Below are positions 28,201 to 37,166 of a stretch of 64,000 bases of DNA, in pieces. The notes under the pieces are model-generated. The model saw only the letters and a program-made list of their open reading frames with translations, had not been told where the DNA came from and made no database searches. The stretch comes from a virus. The stretch is taken from positions 1-64,000 of IMG/VR virus record IMGVR_UViG_3300035070_003385; one strand, given 5' to 3'. The number at the start of each line of letters is the position of its first letter. Position 1 is the stretch's first letter. Position numbers and translations under genes: made by a program.

Positions 28201-28352
28201 CTACCATTATAAAGGGATTGGTTTGAATTAGTTTCAAGAAATTTATAATATTCCTTTACGAATTGTATAAGATCTTGCCCCTCTTCACGATATATCGCTG
28301 GGAATTGTTTTTCAATATGAAATGAAACTAACTTATCTACTGGAACTGACAT
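25284..28352 (-). CDS. gp7: Baseplate wedge protein gp7 (VrlC-type in marine phages)
   Basis: At 1022 residues it is close to T4 gp7 (1032). The N-terminus (FPAIYREEGQDLIQFVKEYY, then GLYRRKGSEGGLELFFRLFY) is the conserved opening of gp7-position proteins in marine T4-like phages. The gene overlaps the gp6 stop by one base. A large internal segment (about 390-680) has different character: Trp/Tyr/Pro-rich, with HIFHTIHAFGIPGAVPGS near residue 530. It looks like an inserted globular domain relative to the beta-rich flanks. This may correspond to the VrlC-like part named in cyanophage annotations, which I cannot confirm here. Confidence 0.75.
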   Translation of the reverse strand: MSVPVDKLVSFHIEKQFPAIYREEGQDLIQFVKEYYKFLETNSNQSLYNGRRLFEYKDIDTTLERMLIFFKNKYLSDLPLNDTTLRIIVKNILGLYRRKGSEGGLELFFRLFYNEFIKIYYPAKNIFKASDSKWQTGNYIQLFPNAGIFTSVNVDNKFPYDDIINTTITGDTSGARATVDKINFFILNNTFVPIIFINNISGEFLGLEGITAQINGSPANFGIVNGSLDSININVNGPGGNSVGEIVTFRGSPDGIAATGRVSKVKPKTTGSIDYDVIDGGWGYTIESTHLYVSNQIIFLENTPNNFINLETLEDSDGNRGAVINQGDFFVGVRMEAGKEFSNTSIISTVDRSPNINIQSLSGVTLKVSEKNESSPGPLYPETDAEYNNGALITENNGTVFDRALTVNGLKLVVAGAVGGQLAVPDEWALKTARTFELMTDPNGAGINTTHQRNFLKTLKGDAGTKHAGIPTVQRVGYGGGSTYTPNWLEDAGIPSYAGLQAFNDSVAQKDMVWYKNINGNNPPTQRRDIEEIFEHIFHTIHAFGIPGAVPGSSDAVEMNPDIRIGNEPSFDWKNTALHLAMKEAIDAGLYDPSGYAPDWNTDPEKAAVAYTEYTYLVNWSMWDMSVYWDGGSLSPEWDDSLKTPAGMLANNPLGYALFNTYFAQVLSKPDFATIESIFGENDTGVSGYVVDELVGGTPVIVGELENIESIDLIFDVIGNFLNVPLDALNYNDIPPALGSMSGNVNPTDINTRLDVAFDLTNTNIGSIVRFDNINPGLNYLNEVVTFTHDTRLSNFNRRNQLITLNSVPSALSVGDEITQGLINGKVVAINSNTLTVRPYAYYGFNSSTPITYGGINFSIVSVSKDFTSNKVAGSNAITRAEVIFENGIIEEVEILDSGYNYVHNTQAEVLKNGVVVSGGILSAQGQGKSSGFWSTYNSHLNGYTNVNGKLKYYNSDKYIQDSNYYQEYSYEIQSKLNIENYEESLKEITHVAGTKVFAKFNLEEFISTPISTKVVINRSEE

Positions 28353-30148
28353 TAATTTGACTCTTCAAAATTAATTTTAATATCTTCGCTTCTGATAGAC
28401 AAAATACGATTTTTTGGAGCAGTAATATTTGGGGACATTGACGCCGCATATATTTTAATTGCATTTCCTGAAAACGCTTCTACACCAAACTTAATTAATT
28501 TAACTTCGCCTGTATCGTAATTTACTGTACCTATCGAAGGATTTATTATTGCTTGTGTTGAATTTCCAGTGTTTACAACTGAATTAATAATAGCAATCTT
28601 TCCTGCACCATCATCAATTAACTTTGCCGAAATGCCTTTATACGTAAACACAGAACTTGTTATTGATGGCTTAAATCCAATTAATCCAGTTTCTGCATCG
28701 TATGGATATGGTTTAATAAGCTGAGTAGTAAACTTAAATGCTGGGTTTAATTCTAAGTTAAGAACTGGCGCATATTCAATAATAGGATTTGCACAAACGT
28801 TATTACTTAATATTCCATCATCAACACCATCTATGATAGACATAAGTTTTGAAACTCTTAACGTTTCGCCAAATTCATCTAGGTTTGCAGCGTTATAACT
28901 AGTAATTTTTTCTCTTATTAAGGTTTCGAGAGCTTGTGTTGATTTTGTTGTGAATTTTTTTGAATAAATTACATCCACTATAGTTTCAGAATATAAAAAA
29001 TCTGGATCAATGAAAATAGGTTCAATTGAAAGCGGAGTTTTATCAGCCAAATATCTTAAATACGAGTTTTTACGGGTTTCTGACAAAAATCCTTCGCCTT
29101 GTAAGTTTACAGAAATCGCAACTCGCCCGTATTGAGGAGGATCTAATTCATCACCGCCGTATGCTGATACACTTTTTATTTCTGGAAATCTTTGTGATAA
29201 TATAATTTTATAATCGCCTGCAGTAATTGCTCTTTCTTGAACTTGAATTGATTTAGGAGCAAAGAACTTTATATTTTCTAAGGTTTCGCGCTCTGAACCG
29301 CCGGCCGCAGGTGATACTGTTGTTACAGTTGAATTCGGTTTAAACGAAGTCGCAAATACATTAGCCCCGTTTACTTCCGGTCCATTACATACTCGATATT
29401 GTATTTTTACGTCAATGTCTCTTTTTGGCTGTTCACCAAATACATTTCCACCAAAATAAACAGAATATCTGTTATCTAAATGCGGCTCAAGGTAAAAAAC
29501 TTTGCTCGTTGGCGTAACACCAAATATGTCGGCCGTATAGAAAAATTGATTTTTTCCAAGAGTTGCATCATCATCAACATATACTTCAATGGTATTTGTA
29601 TCGATGTTATCGTTTATTAAATTACATTTTAAAGAATTTGTTTCATCAACAAAAAAGCCGTCCTTTTCAAATATATCTAATATGTATCCTTCGAATATTT
29701 CAACATTTGTTGCTACAAAAACTCCATCTGACGTTTTTTTAGCAATGTAAGATTGATCTGTAATAAATGTATAATTATTACGTTCAAAATTAGCCGTAAA
29801 TTCCGTAAATCTTGGTATAGTAATTATTGACGCGGTTTCAAGTGGATCTCGTAATGTTACATTTACTACGGCTTTTGCCGATTTTCTAGATCGAGGTAAA
29901 TAATTTAATTCTTTGGCGTGTGAAACAACAGAATTTTTAATAACAGCAGAATCAAGAAACATTTCATTGATTGCCATATTAGTATAAAAATTATTCATGT
30001 GTGTATTATAGGATAGAACATCAAGTAAGACATTCATATTTGCACCAGTAAAATCGTAATCTTTAAATTGCGTTTGATTTTGCAAGTGCGTTATGAATTG
30101 ATCCTTAATGGTTGTAAAATCAAGCTCATTAATCTGTTTAGTAGCCAT
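28352..30148 (-). CDS. gp6: Baseplate wedge protein gp6 (baseplate J-like)
   Basis: The N-terminus (INELDFTTIKDQFITHLQNQ, then FTGANMNVLLDVLSYNTHMN and LNYLPRSRKSAKAVV) is diagnostic of T4 gp6 and the baseplate J superfamily. The middle carries the expected ITAGDYKIILSQRFPEIKSV segment. gp6 dimers form the inner ring that joins the wedges around the hub. It lies between gp25 and gp7, as in other T4-like genomes. Confidence 0.9.
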   Translation of the reverse strand: MATKQINELDFTTIKDQFITHLQNQTQFKDYDFTGANMNVLLDVLSYNTHMNNFYTNMAINEMFLDSAVIKNSVVSHAKELNYLPRSRKSAKAVVNVTLRDPLETASIITIPRFTEFTANFERNNYTFITDQSYIAKKTSDGVFVATNVEIFEGYILDIFEKDGFFVDETNSLKCNLINDNIDTNTIEVYVDDDATLGKNQFFYTADIFGVTPTSKVFYLEPHLDNRYSVYFGGNVFGEQPKRDIDVKIQYRVCNGPEVNGANVFATSFKPNSTVTTVSPAAGGSERETLENIKFFAPKSIQVQERAITAGDYKIILSQRFPEIKSVSAYGGDELDPPQYGRVAISVNLQGEGFLSETRKNSYLRYLADKTPLSIEPIFIDPDFLYSETIVDVIYSKKFTTKSTQALETLIREKITSYNAANLDEFGETLRVSKLMSIIDGVDDGILSNNVCANPIIEYAPVLNLELNPAFKFTTQLIKPYPYDAETGLIGFKPSITSSVFTYKGISAKLIDDGAGKIAIINSVVNTGNSTQAIINPSIGTVNYDTGEVKLIKFGVEAFSGNAIKIYAASMSPNITAPKNRILSIRSEDIKINFEESN

Positions 30149-30151
30149 ATC

Positions 30152-30568
30152 TTATCTAGTCCTCTCTAGAAACACCGTGAGTGTAATTGGGTCTGCAACA
30201 TTATTTATGTAAAAATATATATCTATTTTGACAGTGTTATCGTCTAATGAAGATAACACATTTACATCAATAAGTGAGCACCGCGGTTCGTATGTTTCGA
30301 TTGTAATTCTTACTTGCTCTTGTATCATTTTAATTACGGCAGGAGTATTGTTTTCGAATAACATTGCCCGAATATTGCCGCCAATAAGAGGCTGCATAAG
30401 TCTTTCACCTTTATCTGTAAGAATAAGATTTTTTATTGATTCCTTAACAGCTTCTTCATTTCTTTTTAAAGCAATATCCTTAGATATAGGATTCACGGAC
30501 AAGTCTTTGTGAACGTCGGCATATAAGTTCATCTTTTTTAATTTTGGAGTTATGAGTTGTACTACCAT
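30152..30568 (-). CDS. gp25: Baseplate wedge protein gp25
   Basis: This is the GPW/gp25 family: DLSVNPISKDIALKRNEEAV, then LTDKGERLMQPLIGGNIRAM and the conserved EPR motif (ETYEPRCSLIDV). T4 gp25 is 132 residues; this one is 138. It is a lysozyme-like fold without activity that binds gp6 and initiates sheath assembly. A second in-frame Met at residue 13 (MNLYADVHK) is an alternative start. It is directly upstream of gp6. Confidence 0.9.
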   Translation of the reverse strand: MVVQLITPKLKKMNLYADVHKDLSVNPISKDIALKRNEEAVKESIKNLILTDKGERLMQPLIGGNIRAMLFENNTPAVIKMIQEQVRITIETYEPRCSLIDVNVLSSLDDNTVKIDIYFYINNVADPITLTVFLERTR

Positions 30569-30573
30569 TTATT

Positions 30574-32259
30574 TTACCTATAAGTTGCAGGATCACGAGG
30601 ATTTACGCCGTCTACAGATCCCCAATACCGTGCGTGCCCTTCGTCTATATGAACAAAGTCTGTATAACCACCAATTCCAACCATACCTTCTTGTACTGCA
30701 ATTTTTAAAAATTCTTTGCGGCCTGCTGGGTAACCAGCCCATTGTATATCATATGCATGACCCTGTTCGTGCTTTGAATTTCCGGGTTTGGCTACTTTGC
30801 TCTTATCTTTAGTACGGTCATATATAGCTTTTTGTTCTTGATAAGTTCTTCTTAAGCTAATCATCGTTAATTGTTTGCCAAACCTTTTTTGTATTCTCAT
30901 AACCTTAACACGTGATGCCATTGACTGAGTTTCCCAGCGCCAAGCAGGCGGTTTTTTACCTTCTCTTGTGATTGCTGGTCTTAATGAACCCCCGGTAAAT
31001 GTAATTCTTGAATCGCCTTTACCTTCATTGTATTTTGTAACACTATTAAGTTCTTCTGCTGAAAGTGGAGCAATGTCACCAGATTTAACTGATGTTATCG
31101 GTGTACTATCAGCGCCTGCTCCACCAAAAGGCTCGAGTTCGCTTGCATTACCTGTTGCTGCGCTTATTGCCGCCGATCTTTGCTCTGGTGAAATACGTAT
31201 TGCACCAGCTCTTATAGCACGCTCTGTATTTACGTTTGAGGATGACTTTAACGTATTTAAAGAAGACTGATAATTATTCGTGTAGTCTGTTAAAGGGTTT
31301 ATAAGACCTTTAATGCCATTTTCTATTTGGGCCCCAAAACTACAAAAGCGATATATTAAAAATTGTATTTCATCTAATGATGGGTTTTTAAATAAATTAA
31401 GAGCATATTCTATTATACCTTTTATTTTATTTTTAAAACTTTCAATATTAGATGGACTAAAAAAGCTTAACGCTTTTTCTTTAATATTATAAAATCTTAA
31501 TATTACGTTTTGTTGAAAATACGTTGTGGCATCTTTGATGATATTTTCTATACTAAAATTTTCAATAATATTTTTTACATTATCAACAACTCTTTCAACC
31601 ACATTTATTATTTGATCTTTAATTTTATCAATAAGCAGCTTTAAAGATAAGTCTTGGACTGAAAAGTTTTTAATTGCACTTACAAAATTTTGTATATCGT
31701 TAAGAGTGTCAAAAAATCCATCAATTGCCCCAAACACAGATGGCATAATAGAGCAAAAACTATCAAGTATTCCGTTAGAAATACTACTTCCATAAAAATC
31801 TTCTACTTCGTTTAAAAGTTTTGGTGTAATTGTGTTTGCTTGGTCTTTAAGTGTTATTGGTATATACTGATAGGTGTTTGTAAATTCTGCCACTTCAATA
31901 GGCGTAAAGATAAGATTTTGATTAATTCTTTTTGTAATATTTGGGTATCTTTCAGTATTGGTAATTAGTTTTTTTATTTCACTATTTTCAAAGTATGTGT
32001 TAAATGTAGAAACAGATTCATAGAAAGGTGTTTCGCCATATTGTTGAATTAACAGTTCAGTTGTGCTTATTGGTTTAAATACTGCACCTTGCTGGAAGTT
32101 ATTACTTAAAGAATCTGCATTATTAATTGTATATGTCCCAAAGTTTAATTCGTTTGCGAAGGCTGCAACCACATCATTTACTGCAGCTTCAGGATTTGAA
32201 GCTGTTGATCCTATTCGGATAACGCAATGATTTCTAGTTGATATGTTCGACCCGGACAT
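30574..32259 (-). CDS. Baseplate/tail protein with C-terminal M15 peptidase domain
   Basis: The first 340 residues are mainly alpha-helical, with long amphipathic Ile/Lys/Asn-rich stretches (about 180-320). The last 120 residues form a zinc D,D/L,D-peptidase domain of the M15 (VanY-like) type: SKHEQGHAYDIQWAG gives the H-x6-D ligand motif and DFVHIDEGHARYWG supplies the third histidine. It would cleave peptidoglycan stem peptides during DNA injection. It sits between gp5 and gp25, so it is likely a virion component rather than a lysis enzyme. The N-terminal part is not a family I recognise. Confidence 0.75.
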   Translation of the reverse strand: MSGSNISTRNHCVIRIGSTASNPEAAVNDVVAAFANELNFGTYTINNADSLSNNFQQGAVFKPISTTELLIQQYGETPFYESVSTFNTYFENSEIKKLITNTERYPNITKRINQNLIFTPIEVAEFTNTYQYIPITLKDQANTITPKLLNEVEDFYGSSISNGILDSFCSIMPSVFGAIDGFFDTLNDIQNFVSAIKNFSVQDLSLKLLIDKIKDQIINVVERVVDNVKNIIENFSIENIIKDATTYFQQNVILRFYNIKEKALSFFSPSNIESFKNKIKGIIEYALNLFKNPSLDEIQFLIYRFCSFGAQIENGIKGLINPLTDYTNNYQSSLNTLKSSSNVNTERAIRAGAIRISPEQRSAAISAATGNASELEPFGGAGADSTPITSVKSGDIAPLSAEELNSVTKYNEGKGDSRITFTGGSLRPAITREGKKPPAWRWETQSMASRVKVMRIQKRFGKQLTMISLRRTYQEQKAIYDRTKDKSKVAKPGNSKHEQGHAYDIQWAGYPAGRKEFLKIAVQEGMVGIGGYTDFVHIDEGHARYWGSVDGVNPRDPATYR

Positions 32260-32280
32260 TTTACTTTTTCCTTTATAATC

Positions 32281-32288
32281 TATTTATT
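32281..32288 (-). promoter_or_regulatory. Probable late promoter AATAAATA
   Basis: AATAAATA on the minus strand differs from the consensus only in the first base and lies 22 bases upstream of the ATG at 32259, in the 57-base gap after gp5. Confidence 0.5.
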
Positions 32289-32316
32289 CGCGATTGAACT
32301 TGCAATAGTTTAAACA

Positions 32317-34167
32317 TTAGGTAAGGCCCCAATTTTTATTATAATAGGCATTAATGCTTCCTACTGTGATCCTGCCATCAGAACCGCGCCATGGCGGATT
32401 TTGCTCATATGCTTTTGAGCCTCTTTTGTAAACTTCAAAATTATCAGGACGGCCATAATAAGCCGGAGCTGCTTGAATAATTCCAAGATCGCCACCTTTA
32501 TATTTAGCACTTGCAAGATATTTGTCATATACTTCTAATTGCTGAGTTGGGTTCATATTACGAATTTGACTCGTTGTATAACCAAGGCCTTTTGCCGTGG
32601 CAGGTACAAACTGAAACAAACCCGATGCCCCAGAATTTTGATTATATGCAGCAGTATTAAATGCGCTTTCACCGCTAATGATTGCATATAATTGCTGCTT
32701 TTCGAGGCCGGGATATTTACTTTGCATTTCCGCAAGTTTTGTTTGAAACGCTTGATCATTTTCGAGTTCGGCCACGGATGTTTTAACTCCACTGGATGAT
32801 TTTTTAATTGCATCTGCTGCAGAAGAAGTCGAAGCTTCACTGGGTGTTTCTGCTGCGGCCGATGAATTAACTGATTCTTCACCTTCATCTTGTGACGCAT
32901 AACCGCTCGAACCAATCATGCCGCCATCGTAGCTTTCGTTTCTTGTTATACTTATAGATTTACTTACAGGTTCTGGAGCGTCTACAGCTTCAGCTAAACC
33001 TGCGCCTGCAGAATTTGGTTCAACCGCTAAACCTTCTGCCATACGTACGTAATCATCAATGGCAGTAAGTGCAGCACTGATACTCACCTGCGATTCTCCA
33101 CCAATTTTTACGTGCTCAGATTTAATACTTAAATCACCTAATGCATCAAAATACATTATTTCCGATTTTAAATTAATATCATTATTAGCCTGCAGATTTA
33201 TTTTTTTATTTGCTTTTAAATTAATGCCTTCTACATTTGATTCAAGACGTAGCTTTCCACCTCTTATTTGAATTTCTTCACTTGCATTAATAGTAGATTG
33301 CCCGCCAACAGAAAGATAATGATTCCCTCTAACGTTTTGTATTAAATCGCCAGTGATTTCTTCTATCTTATTTCCTTTTACTAAAACCTGTGAATCGCCT
33401 TCTATAGTAACTATGTTTCTACCTTTTACATACACATAATTATTTCTATCATTTATTTGCATTTTATCAGAAATAGATTTATGAATAGTGCTTCCTCGTG
33501 CATCAATCGTGATATAAGAGCCTTCACCGTGATATATAGTAATTCTTTCAGAGCCTGGTGTATCATCCAATTCGATAGAATGATTAGCTGTTTCTATTAC
33601 TCTATTGAATGGGTATTGTGTATTATATGCAGGTGCTGGTTCTGCAAAAAATTCTCGATCTCCGCTATCGGCTTTATCTGGGTTTTGGTCTGCAATACCG
33701 ATATCTTTTACACGAGACATTTCCTGCTGGTGAACATAAGTTTGTTCAATATTTTCCCCGCGCGCCAATTTTGAATTTGCTGGTTGACCCAAGTCAGGCG
33801 GCATTGATCCTTTTGCGAGAATTCTAGAATTTGTTTCTGGTATTTTACCCCAGCCTGTCAAATCCGGATTTATTATTTCAGTCATTTGTGTTGGAATTAA
33901 ACCTAATATCATTGGCTGCTGCGCATCACGTCCGTCAACGAAAAATCCAAATACAAATGAGTTTAAACGCGGTATTTCAGCGTTAGGGTCGTAACTTCCA
34001 TGTATCAGTGTTGCCCAAGGAAGATCTTCAGTTGGGACTTGCTGGGTCGTTCCATGTACTCCAAAGGCACGTACTTGAACTCTTCCTTCAAGGCGATCGT
34101 CGACGTTATTTTCTACAACCCCTATAAAAAATAAAGGATTTAAAATCCCTACGCCAGTTTCCATCAT
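32317..34167 (-). CDS. gp5: Baseplate hub spike gp5 with C-terminal lytic transglycosylase
   Basis: An N-terminal OB-fold (GVVENNVDDRLEGRVQVRAF, then PMILGLIP, about 1-105) is followed by a linker and a triple-stranded beta-helix region (about 200-370), with repeats such as INLKANKKINLQANNDINLK. A Ser/Glu/Ala-rich linker (about 385-460) leads to a C-terminal SLT-type transglycosylase: ISGESAFNTAAYN with its catalytic glutamate and SGASGLFQFVPATA. In T4 gp5 the lysozyme is unrelated and sits before the beta-helix, so domain type and order differ. It punctures the outer membrane and digests peptidoglycan. Confidence 0.88.
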   Translation of the reverse strand: MMETGVGILNPLFFIGVVENNVDDRLEGRVQVRAFGVHGTTQQVPTEDLPWATLIHGSYDPNAEIPRLNSFVFGFFVDGRDAQQPMILGLIPTQMTEIINPDLTGWGKIPETNSRILAKGSMPPDLGQPANSKLARGENIEQTYVHQQEMSRVKDIGIADQNPDKADSGDREFFAEPAPAYNTQYPFNRVIETANHSIELDDTPGSERITIYHGEGSYITIDARGSTIHKSISDKMQINDRNNYVYVKGRNIVTIEGDSQVLVKGNKIEEITGDLIQNVRGNHYLSVGGQSTINASEEIQIRGGKLRLESNVEGINLKANKKINLQANNDINLKSEIMYFDALGDLSIKSEHVKIGGESQVSISAALTAIDDYVRMAEGLAVEPNSAGAGLAEAVDAPEPVSKSISITRNESYDGGMIGSSGYASQDEGEESVNSSAAAETPSEASTSSAADAIKKSSSGVKTSVAELENDQAFQTKLAEMQSKYPGLEKQQLYAIISGESAFNTAAYNQNSGASGLFQFVPATAKGLGYTTSQIRNMNPTQQLEVYDKYLASAKYKGGDLGIIQAAPAYYGRPDNFEVYKRGSKAYEQNPPWRGSDGRITVGSINAYYNKNWGLT

Positions 34168-35492
34168 GTCGTGTTCCAGTCGTACTTAATTAATTTAAGA
34201 GCAGTAGTGTGTACATCTCTTACAAAGTTATGAGTTACCGTATCTATCATATAGTATCCAGATAGTTGTGGATTTAATCCTTTTTTAGATGAGGCAACAA
34301 ATTGAGGTATTTTAATATTTATCATGCCTCCTGCGTTTAAATCTAATCTACCGTTAGCTGTTGCATGGACCATAGTGTTATTTAAATGATGTCGATAAGC
34401 TGTTCTATTTGCAACTATTTCTGGAAGAAACTGATTTCCTCTTAATTGAAATTCTCCGCTATCATCTGCATAATCACGAATTACCATATAACGTTTTTCG
34501 TTTTCTTGAGTAAAATAAGTACTTTTAAATTCAGGAGAATGAATACCTTCATCGGTATTACGCCCCGAGGTGGACAGATATTTTGTTTTTTCTGTTTCAA
34601 AATTATAAGAGTGTGTTGTAGATTTAGTAGGAAGATTTACTCGGCCTCTTACTAAATCTATTTCAATAACGTGGCTACGATATGCGCCAGAACCAAGATC
34701 TTTCATTGTGTTAACGCGATCTTCGTTTTTAATAGTTATAAAATTTTGCATTTGCTGCGAATATTCTTCGCCTGATTTGTCTAAAGCATCACTATAAGTA
34801 AATTCTTTAATGTCGTTAACATTTTTTAATGCCTGATTAATTAAATATTCGTCTGAAACAAAAAAGTGATTGTGAACTGTTTCAAAAAATCTAAAAGAGC
34901 ACGATGGGCTTGTTGTGCTATAAGCACGCTGTGATAAAAAGTTCATTGCTTGAATCGGTGTGTAGTTTGGAATTACACAACGAAATATACCTTCAGTTGG
35001 TTCGACAATTAATCCTGAAGAGTTTTGCGGTGGGCTATAATAATTATCAAAAATAGTTGATGCTATAGTTGATATTTTGTCTTCAAAAGGAGCTGTTATG
35101 CGTCGTGAACTTACATTAAATCTTGATTTTGAAACAAAGTGAATTTCATATCTTAAGCCGTCGTTTGCGTCGTTAATTTCTACATTTTGAATTTTATATA
35201 TTCGCATTTGATAAATTCTACGATTTTTCATAGCGTCTTCAATAGTAAAAATTAAATGTTCCTCGCCGCGAATTGGCAAGTCCTCAAGAAAACCTATATT
35301 ATCAACTATTTCCGCATAACCTTTTATGCAGTCGGAATTAATAGATTCTTCAATCACAAAAACAGGTATGAAGCCTGAAAATTCATTTGAATTTCCTTGA
35401 CCTGAAACTCCTAATTCGATAGATGCAGCTGAATCGGAAACTAATACAGCACTTAATAGCTTGTATTGTCCTGGTAAAATAAATTCACTCAT
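34164..35492 (-). CDS. Baseplate hub protein, gp27-like
   Basis: A 442-residue protein overlapping the gp5 start by 4 bases (ATGA), consistent with stoichiometric hub partners. The sequence is beta-rich with IFTIEDAMKNRRIYQMRIYK and YEIHFVSKSRFNVSSRRITA, typical of the tube-like hub domains of gp27/gpD. T4 gp27 is 391 residues. The assignment rests on gene order and general character, not on an unmistakable motif. Confidence 0.6.
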   Translation of the reverse strand: MSEFILPGQYKLLSAVLVSDSAASIELGVSGQGNSNEFSGFIPVFVIEESINSDCIKGYAEIVDNIGFLEDLPIRGEEHLIFTIEDAMKNRRIYQMRIYKIQNVEINDANDGLRYEIHFVSKSRFNVSSRRITAPFEDKISTIASTIFDNYYSPPQNSSGLIVEPTEGIFRCVIPNYTPIQAMNFLSQRAYSTTSPSCSFRFFETVHNHFFVSDEYLINQALKNVNDIKEFTYSDALDKSGEEYSQQMQNFITIKNEDRVNTMKDLGSGAYRSHVIEIDLVRGRVNLPTKSTTHSYNFETEKTKYLSTSGRNTDEGIHSPEFKSTYFTQENEKRYMVIRDYADDSGEFQLRGNQFLPEIVANRTAYRHHLNNTMVHATANGRLDLNAGGMINIKIPQFVASSKKGLNPQLSGYYMIDTVTHNFVRDVHTTALKLIKYDWNTT

Positions 35493-35739
35493 TTAATTTA
35501 TTCGTAATTTCTTTTTCAATTTTTGATACTAAATTTCTATCAATAAGTTGAATATTTCTTTTATTGTCATTTATTGCTTCCTCAAAATCCCAAATGCGAT
35601 ATGGTTTCCACTCAGCTGGGATGATTTTTTGTAATACAATTCGCTTGCCTGCTTCGCTTCTTAATATGACTCTATCTTCTTTGCGGAGGTAAAGAGTTCT
35701 AAAACTGTCAGGACTAATCTTTATTATATCAATTGCCAT
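35485..35739 (-). CDS. Hypothetical baseplate-region protein, 84 aa
   Basis: This short basic protein (MAIDIIKISPDSFRTLYLRK) lies between gp53 and the gp27-like gene, overlapping the latter by 8 bases and following gp53 by one base. It has no signal peptide or membrane segment. It is strand-rich at the N-terminus and helical at the C-terminus. The tight packing indicates co-translation with baseplate genes. Function is not recognised. Confidence 0.6.
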   Translation of the reverse strand: MAIDIIKISPDSFRTLYLRKEDRVILRSEAGKRIVLQKIIPAEWKPYRIWDFEEAINDNKRNIQLIDRNLVSKIEKEITNKLNE

Positions 35740-35740
35740 T

Positions 35741-36124
35741 TTATACCTCTTTATAATAGTAAACTATATTATCCGTGTTAGTAGTAGTTCTGGTCCAATC
35801 AATTAAATCATAACCATTTAACCCCCCAGCTTGATCACTATATTTACTAATTAAATATTGGTTAAATGTGTATTCGTCCATCGGCCATTCATTATACGGG
35901 TCAATAATATTGTTTGCTAAATATATTAGCCAAGTATAGTTGGAGTCGCCGTAATAGTGATACGCAATATCCTCAGCTCTTTCGCCTTCCTTAATAGTAT
36001 ACGGCAAAAAAGAATACGGATCTTGCAAAGTTTCCTTTAGAAAATTTACTCTTTTTGTTATGTCTTTTACTAAAACATTATTATAACTTATATCTGGAAA
36101 TTTATCAAAATATTCTCCGCTCAT
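35741..36124 (-). CDS. gp53: Baseplate wedge protein gp53
   Basis: The LysM-like core IKEGERAEDIAYHYYGDSNY, followed by TWLIYLANNIIDPYNEWPMD, is the signature of T4 gp53 (the final wedge protein that joins wedges to the hub). Length is 127 residues against 196 in T4, typical for marine relatives. It is placed beside gp48. Confidence 0.88.
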   Translation of the reverse strand: MSGEYFDKFPDISYNNVLVKDITKRVNFLKETLQDPYSFLPYTIKEGERAEDIAYHYYGDSNYTWLIYLANNIIDPYNEWPMDEYTFNQYLISKYSDQAGGLNGYDLIDWTRTTTNTDNIVYYYKEV

Positions 36125-36129
36125 TTAAC

Positions 36130-37122
36130 TTACCCCGCTCCGCCGCTTATTATTTGATCACCAGCTGTTAAATTTGAAGCTGACGTATTAGTAGTTGATA
36201 CTCCGCCATAATCTTCAGATGTATGTATATCCATTTCCATGAGAGTCATATTCATTGATACCATAGCTGGTTTACCGCCAGTTACAACGGCCAATCCGTT
36301 TGGCGTGTAGTTATTTTGAAATTGCTGTACCATACATGTTTTATATTTAAAGAAATATCCATCATCAATTCCTAAAAAGAATATATCTACAGTACTAGGA
36401 TAATTTAACAATACCTTGTTAAAACCAACTGCACTCCCATAAGTAGGAAGAATGTTTCTTCGAATAGTTGTAATGATATCTCTTATTCTATCAGATTCTG
36501 CATTTTCTGTTGGCGCAAGTGTCCAATTAAAATCAAACTGTTTTAAATTTACACCTTCAAAAAACAGCGATGACTTTGGGTTAACCGTGTTTCCTAATCC
36601 TTGGTCAATTGCCTTTCCACTGCCGGCAAGTAACTTATCAATTGATCTTCTACCTAAAAACGATAAGTTTTTTGAAGCTTGGTCAATATCAGAATTAAGT
36701 ATTGAACTTAAATCTACGCCAGGTATCAAATTACCTAAAACATTTCCTAAATTTGAAACAGTAAGATCACCGGCTCCAGCAAATTGAGATGCCCCTGTAG
36801 CAACTGCTGACTGTGCAATACCCATATCACTTCCTGCTACTCTAACAGAATAAGTGTCTTGAATATTAGCAGGCAATGGGAGCTGAATTACATCTGTTCC
36901 GTTCGGTACCGGCCCAAATTGACCAGCACGATTTCTAGAAGAACCACCGGATAACGTATTTAACCCTCGTTCACCAGGTGGAACAAAAGAATATTTATTA
37001 AAAGCCAATAATACGCTGTGTGCACCAATATTCAGCGGAAAGTTTAAAAAATTAGAACTTTGCGAATTTTTACTGTTACTTATGACCTGCTCGGGTCTTT
37101 GACCAAAATCTTGATAGGGCAA
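36130..37122 (-). CDS. gp48: Baseplate tail-tube protein gp48
   Basis: A 330-residue protein with a Gly/Ser/Leu-rich low-complexity N-terminal half and a conserved C-terminal tube-type beta domain: LKQFDFNWTLAPTENAESDR, then IRRNILPTYGS and VVTGGKPAMVSMNMTLMEMD. This matches the gp48 baseplate cap that connects hub and tail tube. It is the first gene of the leftward late unit promoted at 37167-37174 and precedes gp53. Confidence 0.75.
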   Translation of the reverse strand: MPYQDFGQRPEQVISNSKNSQSSNFLNFPLNIGAHSVLLAFNKYSFVPPGERGLNTLSGGSSRNRAGQFGPVPNGTDVIQLPLPANIQDTYSVRVAGSDMGIAQSAVATGASQFAGAGDLTVSNLGNVLGNLIPGVDLSSILNSDIDQASKNLSFLGRRSIDKLLAGSGKAIDQGLGNTVNPKSSLFFEGVNLKQFDFNWTLAPTENAESDRIRDIITTIRRNILPTYGSAVGFNKVLLNYPSTVDIFFLGIDDGYFFKYKTCMVQQFQNNYTPNGLAVVTGGKPAMVSMNMTLMEMDIHTSEDYGGVSTTNTSASNLTAGDQIISGGAG

Positions 37123-37135
37123 ACCTAAATTCCTT

Positions 37136-37143
37136 TATAAATA
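37136..37143 (+). promoter_or_regulatory. Late promoter TATAAATA, rightward
   Basis: A perfect TATAAATA on the plus strand lies 52 bases before gp4. It is to the left of the leftward late promoter, so the two transcripts overlap at their 5' ends. Confidence 0.75.
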
Positions 37144-37166
37144 GAGATATACATTGGCTTTGATTC

